A stretch of 64,000 bases of DNA from Neocallimastix lanati (nom. inval.) (Eukaryota; Neocallimastigomycota; Neocallimastigomycetes; Neocallimastigales; Neocallimastigaceae): assembly GCA_016946835.1 (NCBI GenBank), contig JACVTC010000132.1, positions 1 through 64,000 on the forward strand. Reading direction: 5' to 3'. Under the pieces are notes generated by a model that was given only the letters and a program-made list of their open reading frames with translations, ran no database searches and was not told the DNA's origin. This document shows, in pieces, positions 1 to 12,592 of this stretch. Position numbers and translations under genes: made by a program. Numbering within the stretch: position 1 is the stretch's first letter; each line of letters opens with the position of its first letter.

Positions 1-10
1 ATTTATTATT

Positions 11-145
11 CCGATATATTTAGAGGTTATCACTACACTAGTTTATATCTATATATTATTCTTTTCAGATATATTTGAGAGTCAGTGTAACACTAGTTTA
101 TATATTCAATAATATATTTGGTTGTCATAAAATTTTAGTTTATAC
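11..145 (+). repeat. Imperfect ~55-bp direct repeat, 2.5 copies
   Basis: Units begin at about 11 and 66 and share gatatattt and cactagtttatat at a 55-bp offset. A third partial, diverged unit covers about 112-145. It lies upstream of the gag start, so it is probably part of the 5' LTR or leader of the retroelement. Transcription-control repeats are common in LTR U3 regions, but that role is inference. Confidence 0.6.
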
Positions 146-271
146 TAGAATTATTAAATTCAAAAAAAAAAAAAAAAATTCTGAAATTATTTCAAGTTAA
201 TATTATTTATTATTTATTTTCAAATATTCATATTAATCAATTCTATTCTGTTACTTTCAATATTAGTTAAA

Positions 272-1136
272 ATGAGTTCAGGTTCTTTTCCATCAACATC
301 AAATCCTGCAGTTCCAATTCCAACGGTTATAAACAAAAACCGCGCTATTAGCTTTTAGAGAACTCAAGAAAGAATTAAAAGACATAGAAAAACTAAGCAA
401 AAAACATCTCGATATTAGATCTTGGGCTTCAGAATTAAAATTTTGAATCAGATTTCAACAAGTAGATGACCCAGAAACTAATTTTACGGTATGTATCTTA
501 ACTTCAACTGGTGAACCAAGAAAAGTATTTCAAAATATGGAATATGGCGAAAACTTTAGTGATAACGATGATAAAGAAAATAATCATTATCCAAGTCTAG
601 ATGAAATTATTAATGAGTTAGAAACATTTCATGGAAAAAAAGAAGATCAAAACGTCTTGCTTAAGGAACTTTGCTCCTTAAAAATTAAAAAGTATGAAAA
701 ATTTAAAGATTTTTAACATTCGCTATCGATCACTCTATTTAAAACTCGATTAAAAGAGGAAAAGAATAATTAGTGTATTGGATTAAGCAGATTCTTTGAA
801 AAATAATACAGAAGCTTGGAAAAAGGTTTCGCTCATGGATTACATTTCTTTAAAGAAATCATTTGTAATAGCTGAAAAAATAGATAGACTGATGCCTACC
901 TTTAACCAAGAAATAAATGAAAATTTTAGAACAAATTTCAACAATTCTTATAAATCATCAAATTTTAATAAAAACCAATCTAAAGGAAAAATATTTAATG
1001 ATTCAAAAATAAAGCAAAAAGATTCAACTGTTGATAACTTAACTAAAAGAATAAAAGGTTTAACTGTTAGTACCTGTTTCTTTTGTAGTGAAGAAGGTCA
1101 TTTTCAAACCGAATATCCAAAACTTAATGCTATTAT

Positions 1137-1137
<1 letters not shown>
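272..1137 (+). pseudogene. Ty3/gypsy gag, frameshifted, damaged zinc knuckle
   Basis: The ATG at 272 opens a Ser/Pro-rich N-terminus that stops at TAG 356-358. Gag-like sequence continues in a second frame from about 345 to TAA 714-716 (with one further in-frame stop, a TGA), then in a third frame through 796-1137. The C-terminal part carries a CCHC zinc knuckle, read as C-F-F-C-S-E-E-G-H-F-Q-T-E-Y, in which the last Cys is Tyr. Gag would package element RNA into cytoplasmic particles, and the knuckle would bind nucleic acid. At least two frameshifts plus the lost ligand make a working protein unlikely. An A40 run follows immediately, where gag-pol frameshift sites usually lie. Confidence 0.8.

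Positions 1138-1177
<40 letters not shown>
1138..1177 (+). repeat. A40 homopolymer at the gag/protease junction
   Basis: Forty consecutive A residues. The zinc-knuckle frame enters the run, and the acidic-linker and protease frame leaves it in a different frame. Two more A runs lie inside the same element: A25 at 1723-1747 and A29 at 3811-3839. In a gut-fungus-like genome such runs are common, but their length is also the kind of feature that assemblies get wrong. Confidence 0.9.
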
Positions 1178-1179
<2 letters not shown>

Positions 1180-2827
1180 GTCAGGAATACTTCGAAAACA
1201 AACGTTTAAATCACTAAAAAGAAGAAGAAGCACTTCCATTGTCAATAAAATAGCTTCGGTTAAATATCAACAATCTTCAGCTAATGATTACTTTCTTGAA
1301 GAAATAGAAGATCAAGAAAAAAATTATGAATTATCTGAGGATGAAATCGAAGAAGAAGACATCAATGATTTAGAAGATAATGACTTAATTCAAGATGAAA
1401 ACGACTACTTGGTTGCTGCTTTTAAAAAAAAGCGTGATAACATCAGTAAAGATCATAAAGGTAATCAAGAAAAGAAAATTCACAAAAGTCTTAGAGATAA
1501 TCCTCGACCAATTGTTACTCCAGTTTTGCGAAAGAAGAAAGAAAATGAATTGAAAGATAATTTAACTCCAAAACAAACATCAAGTCAGATACATCCTTCG
1601 ATAATGTCACAACCCTTAATCAATCTCTAAAAGCAAAAAGAAAAAGAAATTCGAGATAAAGAACGTGCTAGTACTTCCCAATCACCTATGGAAATTACTG
1701 ATATAGATTTATCTAATACTAGAAAAAAAAAAAAAAAAAAAAAAAAAGAAAAAGGAAAAGAGGTTAGTGATACAGAACTTGCATCTACTTCCACCTCTCC
1801 CATTGAAATTGTTTATATTGATGAAACTGATCATATTATTTCTAATAATGATGAAAATAGTATTCCAAATAATACATTAAATAAACTCATAAATGAGAAA
1901 ATAAAAGTAAATAAACTTCCTGGGAACAAAATTGCTAGAGTTCCAAAAAAGATCCAAATGATAGTTGATCATCTACTTTACAATATTTTTAAAGACTCAA
2001 ATACTACTAAATGTAATATTACCTTTGGAGAATTATTTGAAGTATCACCAAAATTCATATCTCCAGTTACAAAAGGTTTAAAGTTAGAAAAAGATTCTAT
2101 TAAGATAGCTGGTGCCATTGACAATATTTGTACTACTACTATTATAATAAATAATATTGATCACACTTATAAAAGTAAAAACAAAGAACCCAAAGAAGAT
2201 GATGTAGCCATGGTCGACGTTACTGTTGAAGGAGTCAAAGTAAAAGCATTGATTGATTCTTGTAGTAATTTAAATGTTATTACTAATCAATTCCTTAGAA
2301 AGTTACCTTCTGTATATGAACCTATTGGAATCAGTCGTGGAAGAATCCGACTAGCAACTATAAATGATGATTATTCAGAAGATTACTTAATCAATGTTCC
2401 TCTACAAATTAATAATTTCCATATGGTTGCTACATGTAGAGTTATAGATAAAGAAGATCCTTTCTTTGATATTTTTATTAACTTGAAAACTCAAATAGAT
2501 CATAAATTGTTTATTCATCCTATTCTTTATAGTCCCTGCCAATTCAATGATAATGGATCTGTTGAAGAAATCGCTCCTATAAACAATCAATATGAAAATG
2601 AAGAAAAATTAGTCTGTTTTGTAAAAGCTATTTCTAATGAATCTATTAAGAAAGAACTTAAGAAAATGGAAGGTCCTCCTCCTCAATTTTATATTCATAA
2701 CGAAAAATTTATTAATACTCTTAATAAAAAGTATCGAGATCAAATAATTAAATTTTTAGAAGATAATATAGTTATAATTGCGACCTCTTCTGAAGGAATT
2801 AACACCTTCGATCTTATCTCCACATAA
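1178..2827 (+). pseudogene. Ty3/gypsy protease region (retropepsin)
   Basis: One reading frame runs from the A40 tract to 2827 with a single internal TAA at 1628-1630. The first part is a charged, Glu/Asp- and Lys-rich linker. An A25 run encodes a Lys stretch near 1723. The retropepsin motif is A-L-I-D-S-C-S-N-L-N-V-I-T (around 2249-2287). The aspartate is present, but the Gly of the D-(T/S)-G triad is Cys. The related right-hand element has a normal D-S-G. A conserved downstream block, D-P-F-F-D-I-F-I-N-L-K-T-Q, is shared with that element. The last ~50 bases overlap the RT frame, so a frameshift separates protease and RT. Confidence 0.8.
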
Positions 2828-3808
2828 AATTCACCTCAAACCTTGTGCTAGGGCAATTAAACAAAAATTTTATAAAATCTCAAAACTTAAAACAGATATT
2901 CTTAAAGAAGAACTTACCAAATTAATAAATAAAAAACTTATTGAATCATCATACTCTGAATGGTCTTCTCCTGTTGTTCTTGTTCCTAAACCAAATGGTA
3001 AATGGAGAATGTGTTTTGACTATAGAAAATTCAATGATGCTACTATAAAAGATTCATATTCTCTTCCAAATATTGATGAAATATTCGATAGTTTAGATGG
3101 TGCTATAATATTTACTACAATGGACCTTTACTCCGGATATCATCAAATACTTATGGATGAAGAAAGCGTTGAAGTTACCAGTTTTACCACAAAATTCGGA
3201 AATTATCAATTCAAAGTCATACCTTCGGACTTACTAACACTCCAGCAACTTTCCAACGTGCGATGAACAAAATTCTCTTCCCTTTCATTGGTGATTTTGT
3301 TTTCAACTTCATTGACGATGTCCTTATATATTCAAAATATTTATAAGAACACCTCGAACAAATTGCTAAAGTACTCGCTGTTTTCAAAGAACACAAACTT
3401 AAGATCAATATTTAAAAATGTTCGTTTATGCAAACAGAAGTTGAAGTCCTCGGTCACAAAGTATCTGAAAAAAGGTCTGACCCTCTTGATAACAAGATTG
3501 AATCAATTAAAAATTGGAAACCTCCTTCAAACCTCCATGAATTACGGTCTTTCCTAAGGGCGATAGTTTATTATCGAGACTTCATCGATAAATATGCTCG
3601 AATTACTGCTCCTCTCTTCAAATTGTTAAGAAAATATGTTGAATTCCTATGGAATAAAGAGCAAAATGATAGCTTTAATATACTTAAAGAAAAATTAATG
3701 AATGCACCAATATTAAAATTTTCATGCTTCGAAAAAGAATTTATTATTCGAACGGATGCATTGTATAATGGCATTAGTGGTGTCCTATTACAAAAAGATG
3801 ATGAAACA

Positions 3809-3842
<34 letters not shown>

Positions 3843-4222
3843 CCTGTACACTATATAAGAGTAGAACATTAACTAAACATGAAAGAAATTACGGAATTAC
3901 AGATCTAGAAGGAACTGCTCTATTTCATTGTTTAACAAAATTTAAACCTTATATTATGGGAAATCCCATTAAAACAATAATCTATACTGACCATAAACCC
4001 TTAGTATGATTATTCAACAAGAAAGAACCAACAAGTGCTCGGCAAACCAGATGGTGTTTAGCTGTAAATCTTTTAGGTGTAGAAATTCGATATGAACCTG
4101 GCAAAAAGAATGTTGTAGCTGATGCTTTTTCTCGAATGAAAAGTATAAATGATAAGAAAATATTGGCAACAAAACTCTCTTCAAAAGTTGATGAATCTTT
4201 ATTATCTAAAGTTGTAAAATAA
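2778..4222 (+). pseudogene. Ty3/gypsy reverse transcriptase and RNase H
   Basis: RT starts in a new frame with the fingers motif V-V-L-V-P-K-P-N-G-K-W-R-M-C-F-D-Y-R and F-T-T-M-D-L-Y-S-G-Y-H-Q-I. A single-base loss near 3225 shifts the frame inside the conserved P-F-G-L-T block. The active-site motif reads F-I-D-D-V-L-I-Y-S (about 3307-3333), with Phe where Tyr is usual. Stops follow at 3344-3346 and 3413-3415. The connection and RNase H regions read in the same frame (I-I-R-T-D-A-L, then Y-T-D-H-K-P-L), but an A29 run at 3811-3839 replaces residues present in the right-hand element. A TGA at 4007-4009 and a TAA at 4220-4222 end the open stretches. Family membership is certain; function is not expected. 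Confidence 0.9.
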
Positions 4223-5355
4223 TTTATGGAAGAAAAATTTTCAACAATTGATGGAATTGAATACTTTGTAGATGGAAATGCTTATAGTAAATTAATCACT
4301 GATAATAATGAAAAGGTCAAACTTATTCTTGAAACTCATGACTTATAACATGAAAGATATAATAAAACTTACCAACTATTACGAAAAAGTTACTATTGGA
4401 ACCCCATGGTAAACATATTAAAACAATTATTTCAAAATACGAACAATGTCAATTAAATAGACCCAAAGCATACCCAGAACCAACAGAAGATATTCCTACA
4501 GAAGTTGAAGTACCTTTCACACATTTAGGTTTAGATATAATTGGACCTCTAGAGAAAACATCAAACAATAATAAATATATTTTGGTAATTGTGAATTATT
4601 TTGCCAAATGGATAGAGGCCGAGACAACTGAAAATGTAACTTCAAAAGATGTAATAAAATTTTTAATTAATGTATTCTCTCGTCATAGTGTTCCTCAAAC
4701 AATTACAACTGATAATGGTGTTCAATTCAATTCGGATATGACAAAAATGTTCCTAGATCTTTATGATGTGTATATGAGGTTCAGTACCACATATCGTCCA
4801 GAAACGAATGGTCTTACAGAAAACCGAAATAAAGAAATTGGAAAACTACTTAGACTTTTAGGAAATAAACAAAAAGAATGGGACAAAGTCTTACCTTCCG
4901 CTTTATGGGCTCTTCGTACAACCAAAAATTCGGTTACTAATCACTCTAGCTTTGTACTTGTTTATGAACGAGAAGACCAACAACCCTTTAACATAGCTGC
5001 TAGACCAACTAAAATTGTAAACAAATCTTTGGATGAAATCCAAGTTGAAAAATTTGTCAATCACTACTTATGGACTATGGAAGCTGCGGCCAATATCAAA
5101 AATGCAAATAAATACTGGTCTACTCGAGGAGAACAAAAGAAAAGTATGAATCAGACCAAAAGAATAAAACCTGGTGATTTAGTCTTAGTAAGCAATTTTA
5201 CTCGAACCAAGTTAGAACCATACTTTGTTGGACCACTCCAAGTAATTAAGAAACAATTCAACGCAGTAACATTGGACGATCCTAAGTCGGGTATACAAAT
5301 GAACCGCAATGTTCACTTGAAGAACATAATCAAGTTTAACTCAGCTTCTGTATAG
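4223..5355 (+). pseudogene. Ty3/gypsy integrase; catalytic core intact, zinc finger broken
   Basis: The HHCC zinc-binding region (about 4320-4460) contains a TAA (4346-4348) and a frameshift near 4405. Its first Cys is Tyr (S-K-Y-E-Q-C-Q). From 4396 to 5355 the frame is open. In that open frame the core triad is complete: D47 (L-G-L-D-I-I-G), D106 (T-T-D-N-G) and E142 (L-T-E-N), with the classical 35 residues between the second D and E. The C-terminus carries the GPY/F-type module (K-L-E-P-Y-F-V-G-P-L), which in Ty3/gypsy integrases helps bind DNA. The start shown is not an ATG; the protein would normally be cleaved from a Pol polyprotein. Confidence 0.88.
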
Positions 5356-6290
5356 CTTGAGTCTTAGCGAGGGCATCTTGTTAAGGAATGAACAAATAAT
5401 GTTAATTTTATTATTTTTCATAAAAATAACAATTAAATTATTTATTTCCTTACTTGGAGAACTTTCTTATGTTCTATTACTGCCAAATTAATACTAATAT
5501 TAAATTTAATATTATTAATATAAATTCTTTACAAATATCAATACTTTATTATTAAAAATAATACTATATAATTAATATCAATATTATTATCAGTATCTAG
5601 TTTTATTAATATGATTTATTCTATCAACATTTTATTATTAAAGAAAATTTTATTTTACAAATATTACTAATATAGATTATTTATTATTAATAAAAATTAA
5701 TATAATTAATAATGATTTAAAAATATTTTACTTAAATCCATGATCCTTGTCATTAAAATTAGTAATACTTCCTTCCAAAATACACCCTATTTATAATACT
5801 ATTAATAATAGATAATAATCTAAAATACTTTATTTAAAAATTGTACAAAATTAAATAATACTCCATTACTAATAGTTCGGTAAAAGTAATAAAATTATTT
5901 TTAAAATATATTATCACTACAATTAATAATAAATAGTTTAGAATTTAATAATATATAATAATTATTTATTATAAAAGAATAGATTATGAATTTATAATTT
6001 AAATACATTTCATGCATGTAACTCTAAAATATTCTAAAGAAATGGCTTTATTATTTCTAACGATAAAAAATATATATAAATAGATTAGAAAATTGTATTT
6101 TGAAAGAAATAATCTAGAAAGATATAATCTTTTTCCAAAAAATTAAATTATCTTTAGTTTTAAAGAATAATTTTTATTAAATAAACAAATAAATAAAATA
6201 TATTAAAAAGGATATATTTTAATTTTTAATTTTTTTTATTTTAGTTTTTACTTCTATATTTATTATTAATCTGTCGAGAACTTCAACATT
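5356..6290 (+). other. Probable 3' LTR and flank, no gene
   Basis: After the integrase stop comes a short purine-containing stretch, then tgttaaggaatgaac at about 5371, which looks like a Ty3-type LTR start. The following ~900 bases are AT-rich, with many short A/T repeats and no coding frame. The LTR end cannot be placed. Confidence 0.4.
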
Positions 6291-9200
6291 ATGAGTTTCA
6301 TTACAGTACTTTACTATATTTTATTTTTATTTTATTTTATTTTTATTAATACTTTTCTCTTTTATATTACTTTACTATTTTTTATTTTATTTTATTTAAT
6401 ACTTTACAATTTTATATTACACTTCACTATTTTTTTATTTTATTTTATTTTATTTTATTTTATTTTATTTTATTTTATTTTATTTTATTTTATTTTATTA
6501 CATTAATACTTCATTCTTTTATATTATTTCATTATTTTTTTATTTTATTTTATTTTATTTTATTTTATTTTATTTTATTTTATTTTATTTTATTTTATTT
6601 TATTTTATTTTATTTTATTTTATTTTATTTTATTTTATTTTATTTTATTACATTAATACTTCATTCTTTTATATTATTTCATTATTTTTTTATTTTATTT
6701 CATTTTATTTTATTTTATTTTATTTTATTTTATTTTATTTATTCAATCTGTACTTATATTTATATTCTACTATTTATTTTATTTTATTTTATTTTATTTT
6801 ATTTTATTTTATTACATTAATACTTCGCTCTTTTATATTATTTCATTATTTTTTTTTATTTTATTTTTATTTAATACTTTAACCTTTTATATTTTTCACT
6901 ATTTTATTTTATTTTGTATTATTATTATTAATACTCTATTATTTTATTTTATTTTTTTTATTTTTTTATTTTACTTTTTTTTTATTTTATTTTATTTTTT
7001 TTAATATTTTATTCTTATATAACCTAACTATTTTTTTTATTTTATTTTTATTTAATACTTCACTCTTTTATATTATTTTTTTTTACTTTATTTTATTTTA
7101 TTTTATTTTTTAATACTTTACTCTTTTATATTACATCACTATTTTATTTTATTTTTTCATACTTTACTCTTTTATATTATTTCACTATTTTATTTTATTT
7201 TTATTATTTTTATTAATACTTTATTTTTTTATATTACTTCTCTATGTTTTGTTTTATTTAATTTTTATTATTACTTTACTATTTTATATTACTTCACTAT
7301 TTTTTTTATTTTACTTTATATTTATTTTTTTTTATTTTTATAAAGACTTTTCTCTTTTATATTACTTCACTATTTATTTATCTTATTTTATTTTATTTTA
7401 TTTAAATTTTTTATTATTTTTTAATTTTTTTATTTTATATTATTTTATTTTTTTAATACTTCACTCTTTTATATTACTTTTCTATTTTATTTTATTTTAT
7501 TTTTATTAATACTTTATTATTTTATATTACCTCACTATTTTTCTTTATTTTAGTTTATTTTTTATTAATACTTTACTCTTTTATAGTACTTCACTATTTA
7601 TTTTTTATTTTATTTTATTTTTATTCAACCTTCACTCTTTTATATTACTTCGCTATTGTTAATTTTATTTTATCTTATTTTACTGTATTTTATTTTTTTT
7701 CTTACTTTTTTTTATTTTATTATATTTTTATTTATTACTTTTTATTTTATTTCATTATATTTTTATTTATTACTTTTTTTATTTTATTTTATTTTTATTT
7801 ATTACTTTTTATTTTATTTCATTATATTTTTATTTATTACTTTTTATTTTATTTTATTATATTTTTATTTATTACTTTTTATTTTATTTTATTTTTTTCT
7901 GTATTTCTTAACTTTTTATTTTATTTTGTTTTTTATCTGTATTTCTTTTTATTTTATTTTATTTTGTTTTTATTAATACTTTACTCTTTTATAGTACTTC
8001 ACTATTTTTTTTTTAATTTATTTAGTTTTATTTTAAATTTTTATTATTTTTTATTATTTTATTTTATTTTATTTTATTTTAAATTTTTATTATTTTTTTA
8101 TTTTATTTTATTTTTTTTATACTTTACTCTTTTACATTATATCACTATTTTATTTTATTTTATTTTATTTTATTTTATTTTATTTTATTTTATTTTATTT
8201 TATTTTATTTTATTTTATTTTATTTTATTTTATTTTATTTTATTTTATTTTATTTTATTTTATTTTATTTTATTTTATTTTATTCAATCTGTACTTCATA
8301 TTTATATTTCTACTATTTATTTTATTTTATTTTATTTTATTTTATTTTATTTTATTTTATTTTATTTTATTTTATTTTATTTTATTTTATTTTATTTTAT
8401 TCAATCTGTACTTCATATTTATATTTCTACTATTTATTTTATTTTATTTTATTTTATTTTATTTTATTTTATTTTATTTTATTTTATTTTATTCAATCTG
8501 TACTTCATATTTATATTTCTACTATTTATTTTATTTTATTTTATTTTATTTTATTTTATTTTATTTTATTTTATTTTATTTTATTTTATTTTATTTTATT
8601 TTATTTTTTTAATACTTTACTCTTTTACATTATATCACTATTTTATTTTATTTTTATTATTTTTATTAATACTTTATTTTTTTATATTACTTCTCTATGT
8701 TTGGTTTTATTTAATTTTTATTATTACTTTATTTTTTTATATTACTTCATTATTTTATTTTATTTTTATAAATATTTTACTCTTTATATTTCTTCACTAT
8801 TTTTTAATTTTATTTTACCTTATATTTCCTCATTTTTTTTTTATTTTTTATTTTTATTAATACTTTATTCTTATATTACTTCACTATTAATTTTATTTTA
8901 TTTTTATTAATACTTTATTCTTATGTTGCTTAACTATTTATTTTTTTATTTTAATTTTATTAATATTTTATTCTTATATTACTTTACTATTTTTTTTATT
9001 TTAATTTTTTAATACATTACTATTATTTATTGCTTCACTTTTTTTTTTTATTTTTATTAATACATTACTCATATTTATTGCTTCACTATTTTTATTTTAT
9101 TTTTTATTTTATTTTTTATTAATACTTTACTCTTTTATATTACTTCATTATTTCCTTATTTTATTTTATTATTTTATTACTTTTTTTTTATTTTTTCTTT

Positions 9201-10150
9201 ATATTTCCTTAATATTTTTTTCATTTTATTTTAATTATTTATTATCTTTTTAATTAATGCTTTACTCCTTTTATATTTTCTCACTATTTATTTTATATTA
9301 TTTTATTTTTTTTAATACTTCACTCTTTTATATTACTTTTCTATTTTATTTTATTTTTATTAATACTTTATTATTTTATATTACCTCACTATTTTTCTTT
9401 ATTTTAGTTTATTTTTTATTAATACTTTACTCTTTTATATTTACTATTTTTTTTTATTTTATTTTATCTTATTTTATTTATTTTTTTAATACTTTATTCT
9501 TTTATATTACTTCACTATTTCTTTATTTTATTTTATATTACTTCACTATTTTTTATTTTATTTTTTTAATAATACTTTACTCTTATGTTGCTTAACTATT
9601 TATTTTTTATTTTAATTTTATTTATATTTTATTCTTATATTTACTTTTTCTTTATTTTATTTTATATTACTTCACTATTTCTTTATTTTATTTTATATTA
9701 CTTCACTATTTCTTTTTTTTATTTTATATTACTTCACTATTTCTTTTTTTTATTTTATATTACTTCACTATTTCTTTATTTTATTTTATATTCACTATTT
9801 CTTTATTTTGTTTTATTTTTTTATTATTTTTTATTTTATTTTATTGTATATTACCTCATTATTTTTTTTATTTTATTTTTATTAAAACTTTACTCTTTTA
9901 TATTAACTCACTATTTTTTTTTATTTTATTTTATTTTTATTAATACTTTACCCTTTTATTATTACCTCACTATTTTTTTTATTTTATTTTATTTTTATTA
10001 ACACTTTACTCTTTTATATTATTCCCTATTTTATTATTTTATTTTATTTTATTCAATATGTTCTTTTTATTAATACTTTATTATTTTATTTTATTTTATT
10101 CCATCTGTATTTCATATTCTGCTATTTATTTTATTTTATTTACTTTTAAT
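6291..10150. repeat. (TTTTA)n-based repeat tract, ~3.9 kb
   Basis: Long pure TTTTA runs (for example 6436-6497, 6540-6648, 8148-8280, 8316-8397) alternate with T-rich spacers. The spacers recur as taatactttactctttta plus tattacttcactattttt, and as attcaatctgtacttcat at 8282, 8399 and 8491. Over nearly 4 kb the plus strand carries almost no G. Long open frames through it encode only Phe/Leu/Tyr/Ile and are consequences of the repeat. It resembles a microsatellite expanded into a composite satellite. Confidence 0.95.
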
Positions 10151-10169
10151 TTTTACTTTTTATTAATTG

Positions 10170-10490
10170 TTTTTAGACATGGAAGAGAATACACTTCCAT
10201 AAATTTATTAATTTTATTATAAAAAAGTACATGTTGGTAAAAAGTACATTTGAAATTAAAAATAAAAATTTAAAAAAATAAAAAATAAAATAGATCAAAA
10301 AATACTATGTATTTCGGTAGATGTACTATACAGGAATTCTCCCTTCCTTACGAATAAAATAAAAAAAAAAAAAAAAAAAAAAATAATAATAATAAAACCT
10401 AGAAGTAACATCTTTAAAATAAATAGAGCGGTGTCCACTAAACGCTCCCCGGATTTATCATTCATTGAACTAGTAATTCGGGATTAATCC
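10170..10490 (+). repeat. Dispersed repeat, copy 1 (higher GC)
   Basis: This copy shares collinear blocks with the second copy at 19.93-20.32 kb: ggaagagaataca near 10180, tttcggtagatgtac near 10310, and the block from taacatctttaaaataaat through gtgtccactaaac (about 10407-10450). Between the last two lies an A-rich run (about 10360-10383). The GC-rich end (cgctccccggat) could fold as a small stem (gagcg/cgctc). It is not a recognisable tRNA or rRNA. It could be an LTR or SINE-like element. Confidence 0.6.
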
Positions 10491-10690
10491 TTCCTAGAAA
10501 TAGATGATAATCTTTTATTATTATGACTACTTTATATTCATATTTTACAATTTATTTTATTTTATTATATTTTTATTTTATTTTATTTTTTATAATAATT
10601 TTTATTTATTTTTTATATTTTTATATTTTACATTTTCAGTAATACATTATATAATTATATTTAAATAATTATTTTTTAAGTATATATTTT
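10491..10690. other. Low-complexity AT stretch
   Basis: T-rich sequence with short TTTTA runs, like the edge of the neighbouring repeat tract. I see no gene. Confidence 0.6.
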
Positions 10691-11960
10691 ATATTTTTTA
10701 ATTTCCCATCCAAAATTTGGATATTTACTCTATCCGAGATTTTTATAAATTTCACTTTTATGATAATCTAAATAATAAATGCATTTATTAATTTCTTATT
10801 ATTTTTGTTAAATACATTTGAACTTGTAGCATAATTTTCATCTTCATATTTATATTTGAAATTATCATTTCATATTTAAAAATTAAATGGTATTCTGAAT
10901 CAATATCCAAAGATAGTTCCATTCTTTTACCAATACACACATTTTTACCATTTATTAAATACATTAATGATGTTTTTGTGGTTGATTCAAATGACTTTGT
11001 ATAACATTGCGATTTCTTTTTATTTTATAATTCAATTTCTGATATATTCTAATAATTTTTCAACTCCTTAATAATATTTATATCCAAAAAATTTATTTCA
11101 TAAAGTATATTTGTAATGAGTGACGTTATTAATAGATTTTGATATAGCTGGGCCATTGTTATTATAAACAGGAATTACCGGGTCGGTGTTATTGTAATTT
11201 GAAATTGAATAAATCTAAATAATATCATTGGTTATTTCGTCCATAATAGCAATATTATTTTCATCTTTATAGTAAACTTTAACGTTCTAATATATTATCA
11301 AAATTAATAAAATAATTAGCGATATATTTTTATTTAAAATAAAAAATAATTAGAAATGTTTTATTTAAATTTATTTTATTTCCTTTAATTGTATAGGTAT
11401 TTAATATTCAATTTTTTAAAAAATAAAATTTCATATCTACCTATTCGTTTACAGGTCTCTCTACATATTTAACATTGGTTCAATTGGAATTTACAGATAC
11501 AATAATATCTGAATCTTTTAATATCATTGAAACTGTAAACTCTAAAGAAATATTTAATTTTTTTTTTATTTTCCTACATACTATTTATAATAAAATATTT
11601 ATTTTTTTTTTATTTTTAAATTAATATCCATCATTAGAATTAATACATAATTATATTATTTCAAAGTCTTCATTGTTACCTTTATTTATTTTTGGAAATT
11701 TTATAAATTCATTAGAATCAGTATCGGCATATAAATCAATTTAAATATCTAATTATTTTAATTAATTCAAATTCTGATTACTATCATAACAGGATATTAT
11801 ATATTTAAAATTTTTAACTTTTTTTTTTAAATCCAATAAGAAACATAATCTTGTTTTTCATAATTAAGCTAATTTATAAAATCTGCATCGTCAATAGGGT
11901 AATTAGGATTTAAATTATAATTAAAATAGTAATAAATTAAATAAATAAATTATAAATTTA
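10690..11960 (-). pseudogene. Decayed gene of unknown family
   Basis: Minus-strand translation gives several collinear protein-like blocks separated by stops and frameshifts. One near 11880-11640 includes D-L-Y-A-D-T-D-S-N-E-F-I-K-F. Another near 11280-11110 reads Y-Y-K-D-E-N-N-I-A-I-M-D-E-I-T-N-D and N-N-T-D-P-V-I-P-V-Y-N-N-N-G-P. A third near 11020-10870 reads C-Y-T-K-S-F-E-S-T-T-K-T-S. Several stops are TAA where a Gln (CAA) would suit the context. The composition is that of a secreted or surface protein rather than low-complexity noise. I do not recognise the family. Confidence 0.5.
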
Positions 11961-12144
11961 ATCAAATATAATATTTAAAAAATGAATATTAAAACTATTT
12001 CATTATTTTTATAATGAATCTTTATTATTTATATTAGAAAATATCATATAATAAAGATGTGAAATAATAAATGAACTTAAATATTAACTCTAATTCATTG
12101 ATAAAATCTATAAAACAAACATAATATAAATAAAATATATTAAT

Positions 12145-12179
<35 letters not shown>

Positions 12180-12592
12180 TTTTAAATTTTAAATATAATT
12201 TAATATTTTATTTATTAATAGTTATTTATATATACTAATTAAGAAAATTCAAATTATTAATCATTCACAAAGATTTCAAGTAATTCTAAACTAAACTATT
12301 TATATAATTATTTTCAATTAATTATTTATATTTTCTTTTTTTTTAATAAAATATATTCTTGAAAATATTATAAAATATAATATTAAATATTTACTCTTTT
12401 AAAATATAACAGATTTTTATGTTTAAATATTTCAACATATTAATTATGAACCCTTATAACTCTTCAGCTATAAGACATAAATACATCACTTCACATGGAT
12501 AAATTTCTTCTCTTCTCAACTCATTCTCTTTCTTTCGGTTATTTTTATTCCTTAAGACTTATAGAGAAAAGGGCATTACACATTTATTTTCA
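11961..12592. other. Intergenic AT-rich DNA with a (TTTA)n run
   Basis: A pure (TTTA)n microsatellite covers about 12140-12181. The rest has no convincing reading frame on either strand. Confidence 0.6.

Larger units (their letters stand above)
1..5390 (+). mobile_element. Degenerate Ty3/gypsy LTR retrotransposon (left element)
   Basis: Domain order is gag with a zinc knuckle, retropepsin, reverse transcriptase, RNase H and integrase, which is the Ty3/gypsy order (copia has integrase before RT). The element is broken by several frameshifts, in-frame stops and three long A runs (1138-1177, 1723-1747, 3811-3839). A candidate 3' LTR start with TG lies near 5370, just after a purine-containing stretch (gcgagggcatct). 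I could not match a 5' LTR in bases 1-250 to it by eye, so the boundaries are approximate. RT and protease resemble the minus-strand element at 60.7-64 kb, so both belong to one family. Presumed non-autonomous today. Confidence 0.9.

Noticed and set aside
7964-8860. 298-codon open frame, and others at 6291-10001, rich in Phe/Leu/Tyr/Ile
   Set aside because: They are translations of TTTTA repeats, where stops are absent in one frame; there is no protein signal.
10405-10490. tRNA or 5S rRNA gene in the GC-rich end of dispersed repeat copy 1
   Set aside because: No acceptor/anticodon fold and no B-box; the same block exists in a decayed repeat copy.
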